Shown here in pieces: positions 12,565 to 24,700 of a DNA stretch of 64,000 nucleotides. Each line of letters begins with the position of its first letter. Position 1 is the stretch's first letter. Both the position numbers and the translations under genes were made by a program. Under the pieces are notes generated by a model. That model was not told where the DNA came from. It made no database searches and saw only the letters and a program-made list of their open reading frames with translations. Origin of the DNA: Panax quinquefolius. Lineage: Eukaryota; Streptophyta; Magnoliopsida; Apiales; Araliaceae. The stretch spans positions 122,762,642 to 122,826,641 of the forward strand of contig CM035170.1 in assembly GCA_020205615.1 (NCBI GenBank). The letters are read 5' to 3'.

Positions 12565-13039
12565 GAGGCCTAGTGCTTCATTATTTTCAATAATTCATTC
12601 AAGCTATAGAGAGAAAGTATAGAGAGAATAAGAGAGAAAGAAGAAGAGTATTTTGTTACTTTAACTGTAAAGTTATTCAATCTCCTACCAAATGTAAGGG
12701 TGTTATTCTCACAAGGGTGTTATTCAATAGTAATTAAATCAATAGTATTTACCTTCGTCAATAGTAATTACCTTCGTCAATAGTAATTACCCTTGTGAAT
12801 AGTATTTACCTTCATCGATAGTAATTACCTTTCAAATAAGTAATTACCCTTGTGAATAGTATTTACCTTCGTCAATAGTATTTACCTTCGTTAATAGTAA
12901 TTACCTTTACCAGACGTCCGAACCACTTGTCGCTTCACATTACAAAGCGCCGAACCACTTGTCGTTTCACATTACAAAGGCCAAACCACCGTCAAGCCAC
13001 TGCCTTTTCACACTAAGAAAAGTGCTGCTAGAAATCTTC

Positions 13040-13047
13040 TATAAATA
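13040..13047 (+). promoter_or_regulatory. Second TATA box of duplicated LTR promoter
   Basis: TATAAATA in CTTCTATAAATAGAGGC, 483 bases after the first and in the same sequence context. It is followed by the same AG-rich leader. Confidence 0.55.
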
Positions 13048-13237
13048 GAGGCTCAGGGCTTCATTATTTTTCACTTAATTCATTCAAGCTATATAGAGAG
13101 AAAGTATAGAGAATAAGAGAGAAAGAAGAAGAGTATTTTTTGTTACTACATCGCCGCATAAAGATTCAATCTCCTACCAAATGTAAGGGGTGTTATTCTT
13201 TCTTATTCACGAAGAGAACTGTTGTTATTCCATTGCT

Positions 13238-13612
13238 TATTATTCGTTGGAATAACTCGTATAAGTGGTTTACCCTATACTTGGTGACATTCTTCTATTA
13301 TTATTCATTGGAACATCCTGCTCGTGTGTTTTACAGGACTCGGTTCCATCTTTATTATTATTCTGTTGGAACATCACATTCTACGTGTGTTTACACAGGA
13401 CTGGTTCCGTCTTTATTATTCTCGTTGGAACATCTGTGCTGTGTTTTACACCGACCGGTTCCGTCTTTTTATTATTCTGCTGAATATCCTATTCGTGTGT
13501 TTTACACCGGATCCGGTTCCATCTTTATTATTCTCGTTGGAACATCCCGCTTGATTGTGAATTTCACGACCGGTTCCGTTATTTATTATTCTCGTTGGAA
13601 TAACACATGCAT
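13238..13612 (+). repeat. ~57-bp tandem repeat, 6 to 7 units
   Basis: Units run TTATTATTCTCGTTGGAACATC, then CGTGTGTTTTACA, then CGGTTCCATCTT. They give a repetitive open frame that is not a gene. Counterparts are at 18014 to 18268 (plus) and about 30335 to 30760 (minus). Confidence 0.85.
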
Positions 13613-14705
13613 GTAAGGGCTCTATCGCATGCGTGGTGATTTCTTTTGTTATTCCATTCTTTATTATACCCGGTTAAGTTAAAACTTTGACTCTATACTC
13701 CATGAAATTAGTAGAATATCCTCGATATTTCGTTTCATCCAAAGATCTTTTCATGGAAATATTCTTCGATCATTCTTGAATTTTACTCTACAAAACAAGA
13801 TCATGTTGACAATTTGACGTTAATAATTCTCGGATAAAATAATTCTTGAACTTGTTTTATCAATTCTTATATCATTGTCATCATCCTCATGTTTATATTT
13901 TTTGAAAGTCATCTGTGGCTCTGTAGTGCATAGATGGACTTGGTATGATTATGACGAGAGACTATTGATTGTAATCATGACCGTAATGTTACAAATGATG
14001 TGGTAAAAATCCTCGATGTCAGTAGTGCATCGATGGACGATTGTTGGCATGATCATGACTATTAATGAATACACAAATATTCTCGCCCGTAGTGCATGAA
14101 TAATTGTGGTCGCGATACTTAAAGAATATCCTCGGCCGTAGTAAGTGTGGGTGATTCGATGATGTGAAATATTTATTAAAGTCGAGTCTCAAATTTATAA
14201 ACAAATGATGAAAAACCTTTAAAACCTAAAAGATAGTAGATTTTATTTTCTACTCGACTTTTAATGGATGGATTAGATATTCACCGCAGCTTAAACCGGT
14301 TGTCTATTGTATTTTATCGGTTTAACATTATGAAGACTATTGATAATTTATTCTCGCATTATCTTAGTCATAATATTTCTTATCGGGCTAGTTGAGCTCA
14401 CCCTTTCTTTCACCGTTCTCTTGAAATGATAATATAAATTTGGGACGAGTCTGGGAAACGAGTGATGGTCCCGAAGATAAGATTAGTAGTCCTCACTATT
14501 CTCGTAAAATAGTGTGATAATAACTGTAATGAGGACTTTTGTTTGAGTTTGTATAATATCTAGTATTTATATTTGTATTTAAACTCACGATTTATGTCGT
14601 ATTGCATACCACACAGCTTATGTTAATAAGTTGTATTTAAATTACGTACTACGTAAGTGCCGTGACCCAAGATGGGTGATGTATACCTAATTTTGGGGCG
14701 CCACA

Positions 14706-16770
14706 TTATCCCGAATAATATTATTAGATAACATTATTGACAATGTCTAGAAAGTTACTTAAGGAGAGGTTTGGTCACCTAATCAAGCGCCAAGAAGTGA
14801 GAGAAATTCTTATCGAAAGCCCTCTTCCTGTGAAACTGCATGGTTGTCAATATTGTGATTCTATAATATTATTTGTGAATAATTAATTATTGATTCATAT
14901 GATGAGGAAAATATTAATTTTATGTGGATATAGATGGAGAAATTTTTAATGTGACAATTGTTGAAAATTAAAATTTTATCTTTTTTGATAAAATAATTCA
15001 TTTAAATATATTATTATATTTTAATAATATAATAATGATGATATTTTTACGATGAATGTGGGATATATGAGTATATGTGGAGAAGGAGTATTTTTGTTAC
15101 CAAAATATTTAAAGCATGTTTTATGTCGGTGGACCCCATTTCTCGATCGAAATTTGATTATACCGTAAAATCGCCTGTTTGTGAATTTGGCCAATTTCAT
15201 TTGGAGTTTGAAAAACTTTCTTCAGTAAAGTTGTAGAGAATTGAATTTCCTATGGAAAGTCAAGAGTATCGAATTTTTTCCGACAAAAGGGCTATTTATT
15301 GTGAATTATTGAAGTTCAAGCTCAAATAATTGATTTTGGAAGTTTAAAATATTTTAAATAACAAAAACATTTTTTTTCATTATGGTGTGTTACACATGTG
15401 TGTTGAATGAGCTGAATTCAGTTCTTGGAAGGTCATGTAGGAAAATTTAATTTATATATTAATATTATATTAAATTTTTCGCTTTTGTGTTCTAAAGATT
15501 TTCCTATAAATAGGTGCTTGGGTTATAATTGAAAATTACACCGTAAATGTAAGTTTTCTCTCTATATTATCGAAGCGATATTCTTGTGAGTATTTTGAGT
15601 ATATTTTGAGTATTTCTATACGGTGCAAGTTCACGTCATATAGCCTATATCCTGTTTCAAATTGTAAGTACCGATCTTCGAGGTAAGGGATATTTTTTTT
15701 TAATGATATTATTTATTCTAATATCATTACGTCGAAGTATTGATCTAAATTTTTAATCAAATTTAGAACTTTTAGTGTCTAAGTTACTTATTCACGATAC
15801 TCAAGACTATTCACGATACTCTGATTATTCACTTAATACTTGACTATTCATCAAAAATGAAAATTTTCCTTTTCGTCAAAATATCTATTCGGATACTAGC
15901 TTTGATTATATCCATGTTTTGATCATTCTGAATTTTACACCACTATGATTATTTTTGAGGTATTTTTGGACATGGATAAAACAAAGTACTTAATCCTTAA
16001 TCCTTAATCCTGTCATTTTGTTTCAATTTGGATTCGTTTTTTAAAAATATTCTTCATCATCCTCGGCCTTAAATGATGATATTATTGAATATCTTTGCCC
16101 AGAGTAAGCAAAGATGAATGATTTTCGATAAATATCTTTGGCCAGTAGTGCAAAGATGAACATGTGTTTAGATGAACATGATTAATCGATGAATATCTTT
16201 GGCCCAGAAGTGCAAAGATGAATATTTGATTCAGATATATATTGATTGATGTTACAGGATAAAAGATAGAGCGATGAACTTTTAAATTCATACATGTAAG
16301 ATAGTAGTTTGCATTCTCTACTTAACTCTTCTAATGAATTATTATTTCCAATCTTGAATATTGATTTAAAACTTGTTGTCTCACCGTATTCTATTAGATT
16401 TTTCCTCGTTGAAGACTAACGATAATTTTTTGTATATTATCTTAGTCATAATATTCTTTTTTGGGCTAGTTGAGCTCACCTTTTCCTTTTGTTCCATTTT
16501 TCTTCTCGTGAGGCGAGAATATAAAAGTACGTAGCCTGTGGGTATGGAATGAAGGTCTCAGAGAGAGTTGTTTAGTAGTCCTCACCATTTTTGTAAAATA
16601 ATGTATCAATAAATGTGATGAGGATTTATTTGAGTATAAATATTATCTAGAAGATAATATTGGTATTCAAACTCACGCTTTTATTGTTGTAATAATAAAG
16701 TTGTAGTTATTTCGCATCATGTATTGACAACTCAGAATGGGTGATGTATACCTATTTTGGGGGCGTCACA
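14706..16770 (+). mobile_element. Ty3/gypsy LTR, subfamily I (short form), 5'-truncated
   Basis: Starts abruptly at TTATCCCGAATAATATT, right after the CACA end of the previous LTR. That point lies some 300 to 350 bases into the LTR by comparison with the copy at 6568. It ends at TTTTGGGGGCGTCACA. It contains the AAGGAGAGGTTTGGTCAC block at 14761, TATAAATAGG at 15505, a GAGGTAAGG donor-like site at 15682 and three hairpin-forming repeats at 16087 to 16228. Confidence 0.75.
16087..16228 (+). repeat. Leader tandem repeat, 3 units with perfect 7-bp stems
   Basis: The unit at 16135 to 16158 reads ATCTTTG, then a ten-base spacer, then CAAAGAT, a perfect 7-bp inverted repeat. The next unit, near 16193, repeats it. 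This is the short version of the 8-unit arrays at 4760 and 9091. Confidence 0.75.
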
Positions 16771-19073
16771 GTATTGATTTGATATAATGTTATAGTTGTG
16801 GGTAATATTTATAAATTTTACAAAGTATGCAAGTTGTTATATAATATTCGATTGGCCTGGAGAATATTCGTTTTAACAGGAATATTCGCATAACTACGAC
16901 ACAATCATTGGTGGACCCACACAATGTAATTATTGTCGAATCGAGAAAATGACAAAATACTTTATGAAAATAACGGCGGAGATGTTACCGTTAAAATTGT
17001 TGAACTACCCGGTAGTAAAAGTACGAAGAATACGTGTAATCGCACAAAGAAGACACACCAGATTAATTATCGATGCTTACGTGAGAAGTCACTCGCATTA
17101 TACTCAATTATTGCTATGAGAATTGCCGTGATCAATTTTCTCATATTATTGATTCAATTATTGTTACAAAGTGTCATCCGCATTATATGATATATTATTA
17201 AATCAATAAATGAGACGCAAGAAAGTTATTCATATTATTATTTGCAATATCGACAATGTCTGTAATTTCATCAAGGAGAGGTTTAGTCACCTAATCAAGG
17301 CGCCAATAAGAGAGAAATCCTTATCTGAAAAGCCCCCTTCCCGGGAACGACCGGTTGTTAAATATTGTGAATTATAATATTAATGATGAATAAGTTCGTG
17401 TTGATTAAAGATGAATTTTATAGTTCCATCAGGTTGGACTTATTTGTCTTAGTATAATTGATGTCTAGAGGATATATTGTTCAATTGGGTATTCGGGACA
17501 CTTTTCGTGTCGAGTACTATTCACGTAGTTACTATTCACCCGATTATTATTCACTCTAGTATTGCATTCGAAGTATTTGGGTACAATATTATTCCATGAG
17601 GAGATGTGCTAATTTTTTCGAATCAGTTGGTTCAAGATATAATAAGAATCAAGATGGACCGTTGTTTTAGTTTTAATAGTAAACCAACTGGATCGTCCGC
17701 TTAATAGTAAATCAATCTGGACCGTTCATGGATTAGTTATTATTCATTCTATTTTCCTATAAATAAGCTTATTCCTTCATTATTTCTTACTTAATTCACC
17801 GAAACTCTGTAGAGAGAATTATAAGAGAACCTATAGAAAAGTATTCGCTACTTCCTACTTTTATATTCGGTTTCTTTTACTGTAGAGGGTGTTATTTCTT
17901 TCTTTTGTCTTAATGAAGAGAACTTATGTTATTTCATTTTTTTATTATTCTCATTGAATAACTCAGTATACACTGCTACCCTATACATGGTGACATTCTT
18001 CTAATATTTCGTTCTTTATTATTTCGCTTTAATATCCACATCTCGTGTGTTTACTGTGGGACCGGTTCCATTATTTATTATTCTATCTGAATATCCTGTC
18101 TGTGCGTTTACGCCAGACCTGGTTCCATCCTTTATTATTCTGTCGGAATATCCTGTCTGTGCATTTACGCTGGACCTGGTTCCATCCTTTATTATTCTGT
18201 TAGAATATCCTGTCTGTGCGTTTTACGCCGGACCTGGTTCCGTTATTTATTATTCTGTTGGAATAACTTGCATGTGCGGTCTATCTCATGCCTGGTGATT
18301 TCTTTTGTTATTCCATTCTTTATTATACTTAGTTCGATAAAATTTTAACTTCTATACTCCATGAAATTAGTGGAATATCGTTGATATTTATGCTTCATCC
18401 CAGATCTTTCATGGAAATATTCTTTTAAGCATTTTTGAATTTTACTCTACAAAGCAAAGATCATGTTGACAATTTGGGACGTTATTAGTTCCTCGGATAA
18501 ATTAATTCTTGAACTTGTTTTATTGAATTCTTATAAGATTGTCATCATCCTCATGTTTATTTATATTGAAAGTCATCTCGGGCTCTGTAGTGCATAGATG
18601 GACTTGGTATGATTATGACCGAGAGATTATTCAAAGGTAATCATTACCGTAATGTTATAAGTGATGTGGTAAAAGTCCTCATTGGGTCCGTAGTGCATTG
18701 ATGGACGGTTGTTGGCAAGATCATGACCATTAATGAATACACAAATATTCTCGCCCGTAGGTATGGATAATTATGGTCGTGATACTAAAAAATATCCTTG
18801 GTCAGTAAAGGTAGGGGTGATTCAATGATGTGGATTATTTATTGTCGAGTCCTAGCGATAAAAGTGATGAAAACCTTTAAATCATAAAAGATAGTAGATT
18901 TCATTCTCTACTTGACTCTTTTAATGGATTCTTGTTCACCGCAGCTTAAACTTGATTTTATTATATTTTATCGGGTTTAACATTGTTGAAGGCTAACGAT
19001 AAATTATTCTGCATTATCTTAGTCATAATATTTCTTACTAGGCTAGTTGAGATCACCCTTTCTTTCACTGTTC
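16771..19073 (+). mobile_element. Ty3/gypsy LTR, subfamily II, left part (interrupted by copia LTR)
   Basis: Matches the LTR at 11684 from about its 65th base onward (TTTGATATAATGTTATAGTTGTGG). It includes TATAAATA at 17758, 57-bp repeats at 18014 to 18268 and the TAGTGCAT repeats at about 18580 to 18800. It stops at CACTGTTC (19073), where a minus-strand copia LTR begins. The missing 3' end is found at 38741 to 39033 and starts with the same five bases, TGTTC, so the two parts are read as one LTR split by insertion. Confidence 0.75.
18014..18268 (+). repeat. 57-bp tandem repeat, ~4 units
   Basis: Units contain TTATTATTCTGTNNGAATATCC, TGTCTGTGCGTTTACGC and GACCTGGTTCCATCC. The inner units are more alike than those at 13238 to 13612. 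They yield an open frame of no coding significance. Confidence 0.85.
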
Positions 19074-20466
19074 TGTTAGGTTTGTAATATTCATGAACGC
19101 AATCAAATTGCATAAATAAGCGGAAACGTGTAAAAATCAGAGTTTAAAAATTTTACAAACCATATACCCGGATCACCCTTTATGCACAATTATTAATTAA
19201 ACGACAAAGATAACTAATAAGAATCATACCCTCAAGATCGAGCTTCCTCGTGTACAAGTTCACCTCCAATCCTTTTCGCGTTCAACTTGAATCCACCGGG
19301 TTTGGTTCCTTCCTTTCGATCAACGTTAGCCACCCAAGTGTTTGGCCTCTGAGGTGATCCACCAAGGAAGAAGAAAGATTCAAGAAGATGGGTGGTTGGC
19401 TAAAACCTAGTTTTTCTATCTCTATGTAAAGGAGTGTACTTCCAACCATTGGAATTATCACGTAGTCTTGATATCCGATATAAGACTCCTCTTATAAAGA
19501 TATCAAGTAACCCTATTAAAATAAGGTATCATTTAATTAAACCCTTTTAATTAAAGGGCCCCTAATCTTATTAGGGATAATTAATTAAACTCCTTTAACT
19601 AATTTTTCTTCCTAATCCAATTAGGAATAAATGAGAGTAGTATTTTATATTAAATTAATTCCTAAACTCTTTTAGAAATTAAAATAATAATAATAATTGT
19701 AATAATATTAATAAGACTTCTCTTATTAATTTATATTTAATATTTCTAAAATATTAAATAATAAATATTAAGCTATTTAATTTATTCTATCACCATAGAT
19801 TAAATTAAATATACATAACATATTATTACGATTATGCCATTAACTTCTTAAATAATTATTCTTCCTTTATGGTGTGACCCTTTAGGTTCTCCATATTAAA
19901 CCGGTTGTGAATAAATCAATTAGATCAATTTAATCTTATTTAAATAAATAAATTAAATAATTAATTTATTTAAATAAATAATATTTATTCTACAATGGGA
20001 TAAGTTCTCTAATGATCAACGACTTTCCGGATAATATAGATTTCAACATTAATCATAAAAGAACCTTTGAGTAAATAGTTATCAGATAATTCAATCCTTC
20101 CACCATACAATGTCCCAATTAAATATAAGACATGGAATTAGTGTCAAGTCTTATTTTATTTAATTATATGTATTTCGATCCTTAAATGCACAACTCAAAT
20201 AATGCAAATTAGAAACTCCTTTCTAATTTCATTACGCCGCCAAGGACTACTCGGGTTGTCATTTATCGAATCACATAGGACATTTCTTTTTAATGTAAGT
20301 GGTAGATTCTTTATCGATCATACATTATCTCTATGTATAACTTATTATACCCAAAGATACCTTTGATATATACCCTAAGGGTCTTAAGGAATAAGTCAAA
20401 GTATAACTCATCATATACACAAGATACTATGATGATCTCAAGTCCAAGGATCACTTGACTACTATC
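19074..20466 (-). mobile_element. Ty1/copia LTR, minus strand, left part
   Basis: Starts TGTTAGGTTTGTAATATTC, the reverse complement of the copia LTR 3' end (GAATATTACAAACCTAACA). It corresponds to roughly the last 1.4 kb of the LTRs at 43699 and 51201. It breaks off at GACTACTATCA where a gypsy LTR begins, and the remaining ~470 bases are at 38273 to 38740. The summed length, about 1.86 kb, agrees with the ~1.88-kb intact LTR at 51201. Confidence 0.8.
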
Positions 20467-23240
20467 ATGACGCCCCAAAATAGGTATACATCACCTATTT
20501 CGAGTTGTCAATACATGGTATGTAAACAACTACAACTTTATTATTACAACAAGAAATCGTGAGTTTGAATACAAATATTATCTTCTGCATAATATTTATA
20601 CTCAAATAAATCCTCATCACATTTATCGATACATTATTTTACAAAATGGTGAGGACTACTAAACAATCCTTTCTAAAACCTTCATTCCATAATTTAACTG
20701 CACTCGCTATATTCTCGCCTCCCGAGAAAAATGGAACAAAAAGGAAAAGGGTGAGCTCAACTAGCTCAAGAAGAATATTATGACTAAGATAATATACAAC
20801 AAATTATCGTTAGTCTTCAACAGGAAAAATATAATGTAATACAATAGACAACAAATTTTAAATCAATATTCGCAATGAAATAATAATTCATTGTAAGAGT
20901 TAAGAGAGAATGCAAACTACTATCTTCTATGTATGAATTTAAAAGTTCATCGCTCATCTTTTATCCCTCGTAACATCAATCAATATACATCCGAATCAAA
21001 TATCATCATTCAGACTATGTGCCAAAGATATTCATCACTGGTCATGTTCATTTAAACACTGCTCATCTTTGCAGACTACGAGCCAAAGATATTCTTCAGA
21101 AATCATTCATCTTTGCACTATGTGCCAAAGATATTCTTAAGAAATCATTCATCTTTGCACTACAGCCAAAGATATTCCATAATATCATCATTTAAGACCG
21201 AGGATGATGAAAATATTTTTTTTTAAAGAAACGAATCCAAAGGAAACAAAATGACAAGGATTAAGGATTAAGGATTCAGACTTGGTTTTATCCACGCCAA
21301 AAAATACCTCAAAATAATCATAGTGGTGTAAAATTCAAGAATGATCAAAACATGGATACAATCGAAAGTTAGTATCCGTAATAGATGTTTTGGACTTAAA
21401 AGAAGAAATTTTATTTTTCTATGAATAAGATCAGATACGTGAATAAGGTCAGATACGTGAATAATAGCCGATACGTGAATAGTAATCCGACACCAAAAGA
21501 TAGAAATTCCACAAAAACATCTTCACGCTTCACTTAATAGTACTCGTGAATAAGAATCGTGAATAAGAACTCGCTTAATAAGAACTCGTGAATAAGAACT
21601 CGTGAATAAGAACCCATGAATAAGAACCCGACATGAAAAAGTTCCAAATTTGATAAAAACTTCAGATCAACATTTCAAAGATAATGATATTGAAGAAATA
21701 ATATCATTACGAAAAAAATAATATCCCTTACCTCGAAAAGATCAAGATTTCTAATTGTAATACCGTGTATAAGGTCAAGGAACTCTTGCACCGCCTAGCA
21801 ATACTCAAAGTATACTCAAAATACTCACAAGAATACGCCGATAATATAGAGAGAGAAAACTTCAGCTTTCGGTGTGATTTTCAATTCTAACCCAAGACCC
21901 TATTTATAGAAAACGCTAGTAACACCAAAGCGTAAAATTTAATAAAATAATAATATTTCTTAAAATATTCAAGCCCACCTTAGAAATCTGATTTCAGATC
22001 ATTTATAACACATGTGAGCCACTCAATTACAACAAAAAACGTTTTTCTTACAAAAAATATTTTAAACTCCCAAAATCAATTATTTTGAGTTTTAACTTCA
22101 ATAATTCATAATAAATAGCCCTTTCATCAGAAAATTCGAATCTCGCGAGTTTTTATAGGAATTTCAATTTCTACAACTTTGCAGAAGAAAGTTTTTCCAA
22201 ATTCCAAATAGAAATTGACCAAATCCACAAACCAAGCGATTTTACGTGCTATAATCAAATTTCACCAATAAATGGGGTCCACCGACATGTTTAACATGTT
22301 TTAAACATTTATTGCAACAAAAATACTCTTCCTCCTCAGATACTCATATATCCCACATTCGTTGTAAAATATCACCGTTAATATATTATTAAAATAATAT
22401 ATTTAAACGAATTATTTTATCGTAAAAGATAAAATATTAATTTTCAACAATTGTCATTTTAAAAATTTTCTCCATCTATATCCACATAAAATCAATATTT
22501 TCTCATCATATAAATCAATAATTAATTATTCACAAATAATATTATGTAATCACAATATCGACAACCGTGCAGCTTCTCAGAAAGAGGGGCTTTCCAATAA
22601 GAATTTCTTTCATCGGCGCCGCAATTAGTGACCAAACCTCTCCTTAGATGTAACTTTCTAGACATTGCCAATAATGTTATCTAATAATATTATTCAGATA
22701 ATATGAATTATTGCTTCGATAATGAAAAATACCGTGTAATGACAATTATCAAACAAACAAGAATATAAAATATCAACGCAAAGAATTATTAACTCAATAA
22801 AATATCGAATAAAGAATTATCAGAACCATTATCGAGTAGTGCCTTTCACGTAAGAATCAATAATTGGTGCAATACCGCGTGCTACTATTCAACAACGCCA
22901 GATTAGTGTGTTTTAACCACCGGGTATTCCAACAAGATAATCCAGAATAACTACGCCTGCTATTTAAAAACAACTTATATTTGTCGCTTTTTTCATCCAA
23001 TCGCTTCACATGGGCCCACACATGGTCGCTACCGTCAGCATTTAATATTCTCGACAAAGATTTAATATTCCACGCACCAAACTAATATTCCCGACGATAA
23101 TGAATATTTTATAACCACTGCTTATTTTCAAATATTCATGATTTAACCCTTAACTATCCACATTAATCAAATCAACCCTTACTATTTCAAAATAATAAAT
23201 AAAGGAAATTCCTTTTATTTAAAAATTTTGGGGTCTTACA
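20467..23240 (-). mobile_element. Ty3/gypsy LTR, subfamily I (short form), 3' LTR, minus strand
   Basis: About 2.77 kb, from TGACGCCCC (the LTR end, inverted) to TTTTGGGGTCTTACA (the LTR start, inverted). The next bases are CCTCCCTCCTTATG, an inverted polypurine tract, then pol. It carries leader repeats at 21005 to 21185, the 14-bp AACTCGTGAATAAG array at 21540 to 21625, an inverted TATA box at 21901 and the GTGACCAAACCTCTCCT block near 22628. Confidence 0.85.
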
Positions 23241-24700
23241 ACCTCCCTCCTTATGAAATTTTCGCCTCGAAATCGACGACGATTCGGTGTGTTTCAAAAG
23301 GTGAGGATACCTCGCTTTCATTTCCGCTTTCCAATTCCCTGTGTCATTTCCTCTATAAGATGATTCCTCCACAAAACTTTAACTTGTGGTATGACCTTTC
23401 ATGGCAGTAGGACATGCTCCTTCCTATCCAAGATCTTCGACAGTACCTCCTCATACGTTAAGTCTTCTGGCTATCTCGTCCGGCTTCTAACTCAATAACG
23501 TGGTTCGGTCTTTCACATATTTATTTAAGTATGATACGTGAAACACATTATGAACACGTAGACATACTTTGAGGTAACGCAAGTCTATAGGCTACATTTC
23601 CTACTTGGCCAAGAATTTGAAATGGACCAATAAATCGTGGATCGAGCTTTCTCTCTTCCCAAATCTTGTAACTCCCTTCCACGGAGCAACTCGCAACAAT
23701 ACATGATCCCCTACATTAAATTCCACGCCCTTTCGATGAAGATCCGCGATAACTCTTTTGTCGATCTTGTGCCGCTTTGTAGACACGCTGTCGAATCATT
23801 TGGATCTTTTCAGTAGTCATATCGCATTTTAACTCGGGTCCCAACAATGTTGCTTCACCCACCTCATCCCAACATATCGAGAAACCACATTTTCGGCCCA
23901 TATAATGCTTCAAATGGAGCCACACCTATACTTGCTCGATAATCGTTGTTGTTGTAGGAGAATTCCACCAATGGTAAATACTTATCCCAACTACCCTGAA
24001 GTCTAGGACACGTAGTCTTAATAGATCTTCAAGAGTTTGAATAGTCCTCTCGATTGTCTCGTCTGCTTGGGGGATGGTATGTCAACTAAATCGCAAACTG
24101 CGCTCCAGCTTTTTTTTTGCAAGCTAACCCAAAATCTTGAAGTGAATCTTGGGTCACGATCCCAAACTATGGATACAGCATGCCATGCAACCTCACAATC
24201 TCATTCACGCATATACTAGCAAGACGCTCAAGGGAATAAGTCTCCAGACGGCAAGAAATGAGCAGATTTGGTTAATCTATCAACAATAACCCAAATAGCA
24301 TTGATGCCTTGAGAAACCGTAGAGAAGACCCGTGAACTAAATCCATAGTAATGTGTTCCCACTTCCATTCCTAATCTCAAGTGGTTGCAACGGACCCTTA
24401 GGTACAAGATGCTCCGCCTTTACACGCTGGCAAGTTAAACACATCGAGATAAACTTTGCAACTCTCTCTTCATATTGTTCCACCAAAATGTATGTCAAGA
24501 TCACGATACATTTTTAGTACTTCCGTGATGGATTGCAAATGGCGACAGGTGCCTCCATCATAATCTTGTACTTCAAATCGTAGTCGTTAGAACACAAAGT
24601 CTAGAGTGGACTCAAGTATTCCTTCTTCATCAATTCTCGCCCTAATAGCTCCTTCTTGTACTTTCTTCTTCATACGACGATCGCCGGCCTGCCTATGGCT
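23241..24700 (-). pseudogene. Ty3/gypsy integrase and chromodomain-like tail, frameshifted
   Basis: Reading leftward on the minus strand, a Cys-rich QRVKAEHLVPKGPLQPLEI stretch from the integrase zinc-binding end lies at about 24395 to 24450. GNTLLWI-like and GFS-like core pieces follow, then CWDEVGEA and LLGPEL at about 23830 to 23890. YRGSSSKGRG is a frameshifted copy of the Tyr-Ala-Asp-Leu segment. ADLHRKGVEFNVGDHVLLRV and PWKGVTRFGKR lie at 23660 to 23750. The tail has VIPQVKVLWRN and a KARYPHL motif near 23310, typical of chromovirus integrase ends. Several frameshifts and stops are present. The adjoining 3' LTR and polypurine tract make this the end of pol. It would cut and join the element's DNA if intact, but it cannot be functional as read. 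Confidence 0.85.

Larger units (their letters stand above)
12348..13200 (+). repeat. Tandem duplication of the LTR promoter segment
   Basis: Two successive copies (about 12348 to 12725 and 12726 to 13200) share the TAGTAATTACCTT repeats, GAACCACTTGT, AGAAATCTTTATAAATAGAGGC, TTCATTCAAGCTAT, GAGAGAAAGAAGAAGAGTATTTT and CTCCTACCAAATGTAAGG motifs in the same order. The subfamily II copies at 17680 to 17900 and about 30830 to 30970 show only one such segment. Confidence 0.7.
11684..14705 (+). mobile_element. Ty3/gypsy LTR, subfamily II, full length ~3.0 kb
   Basis: Runs from TGTAAGACCCC to TTTTGGGGCGCCACA. It differs from subfamily I in its upstream part and carries AATAGTAATTACCTTCGTC repeats (12356 to 12440 and 12728 to 12905), two copies of a TATA-containing promoter segment, and ~57-bp repeats at 13238 to 13612. 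A second set, built on CTCGNCCGTAGTGCATG, lies at about 13910 to 14160. It follows integrase and a polypurine tract, so it is the 3' LTR of the pol fragment to its left. Other subfamily II copies begin at 16771 (plus) and 29291 (minus). Confidence 0.8.

Noticed and set aside
13140..13616. Open frame of 158 codons
   Set aside because: It is a read-through of the ~57-bp LTR repeats (a repeated Tyr/Phe/Ile-rich pattern) with no domain. The same spurious frames appear at 18047 and at 30242 on the minus strand.
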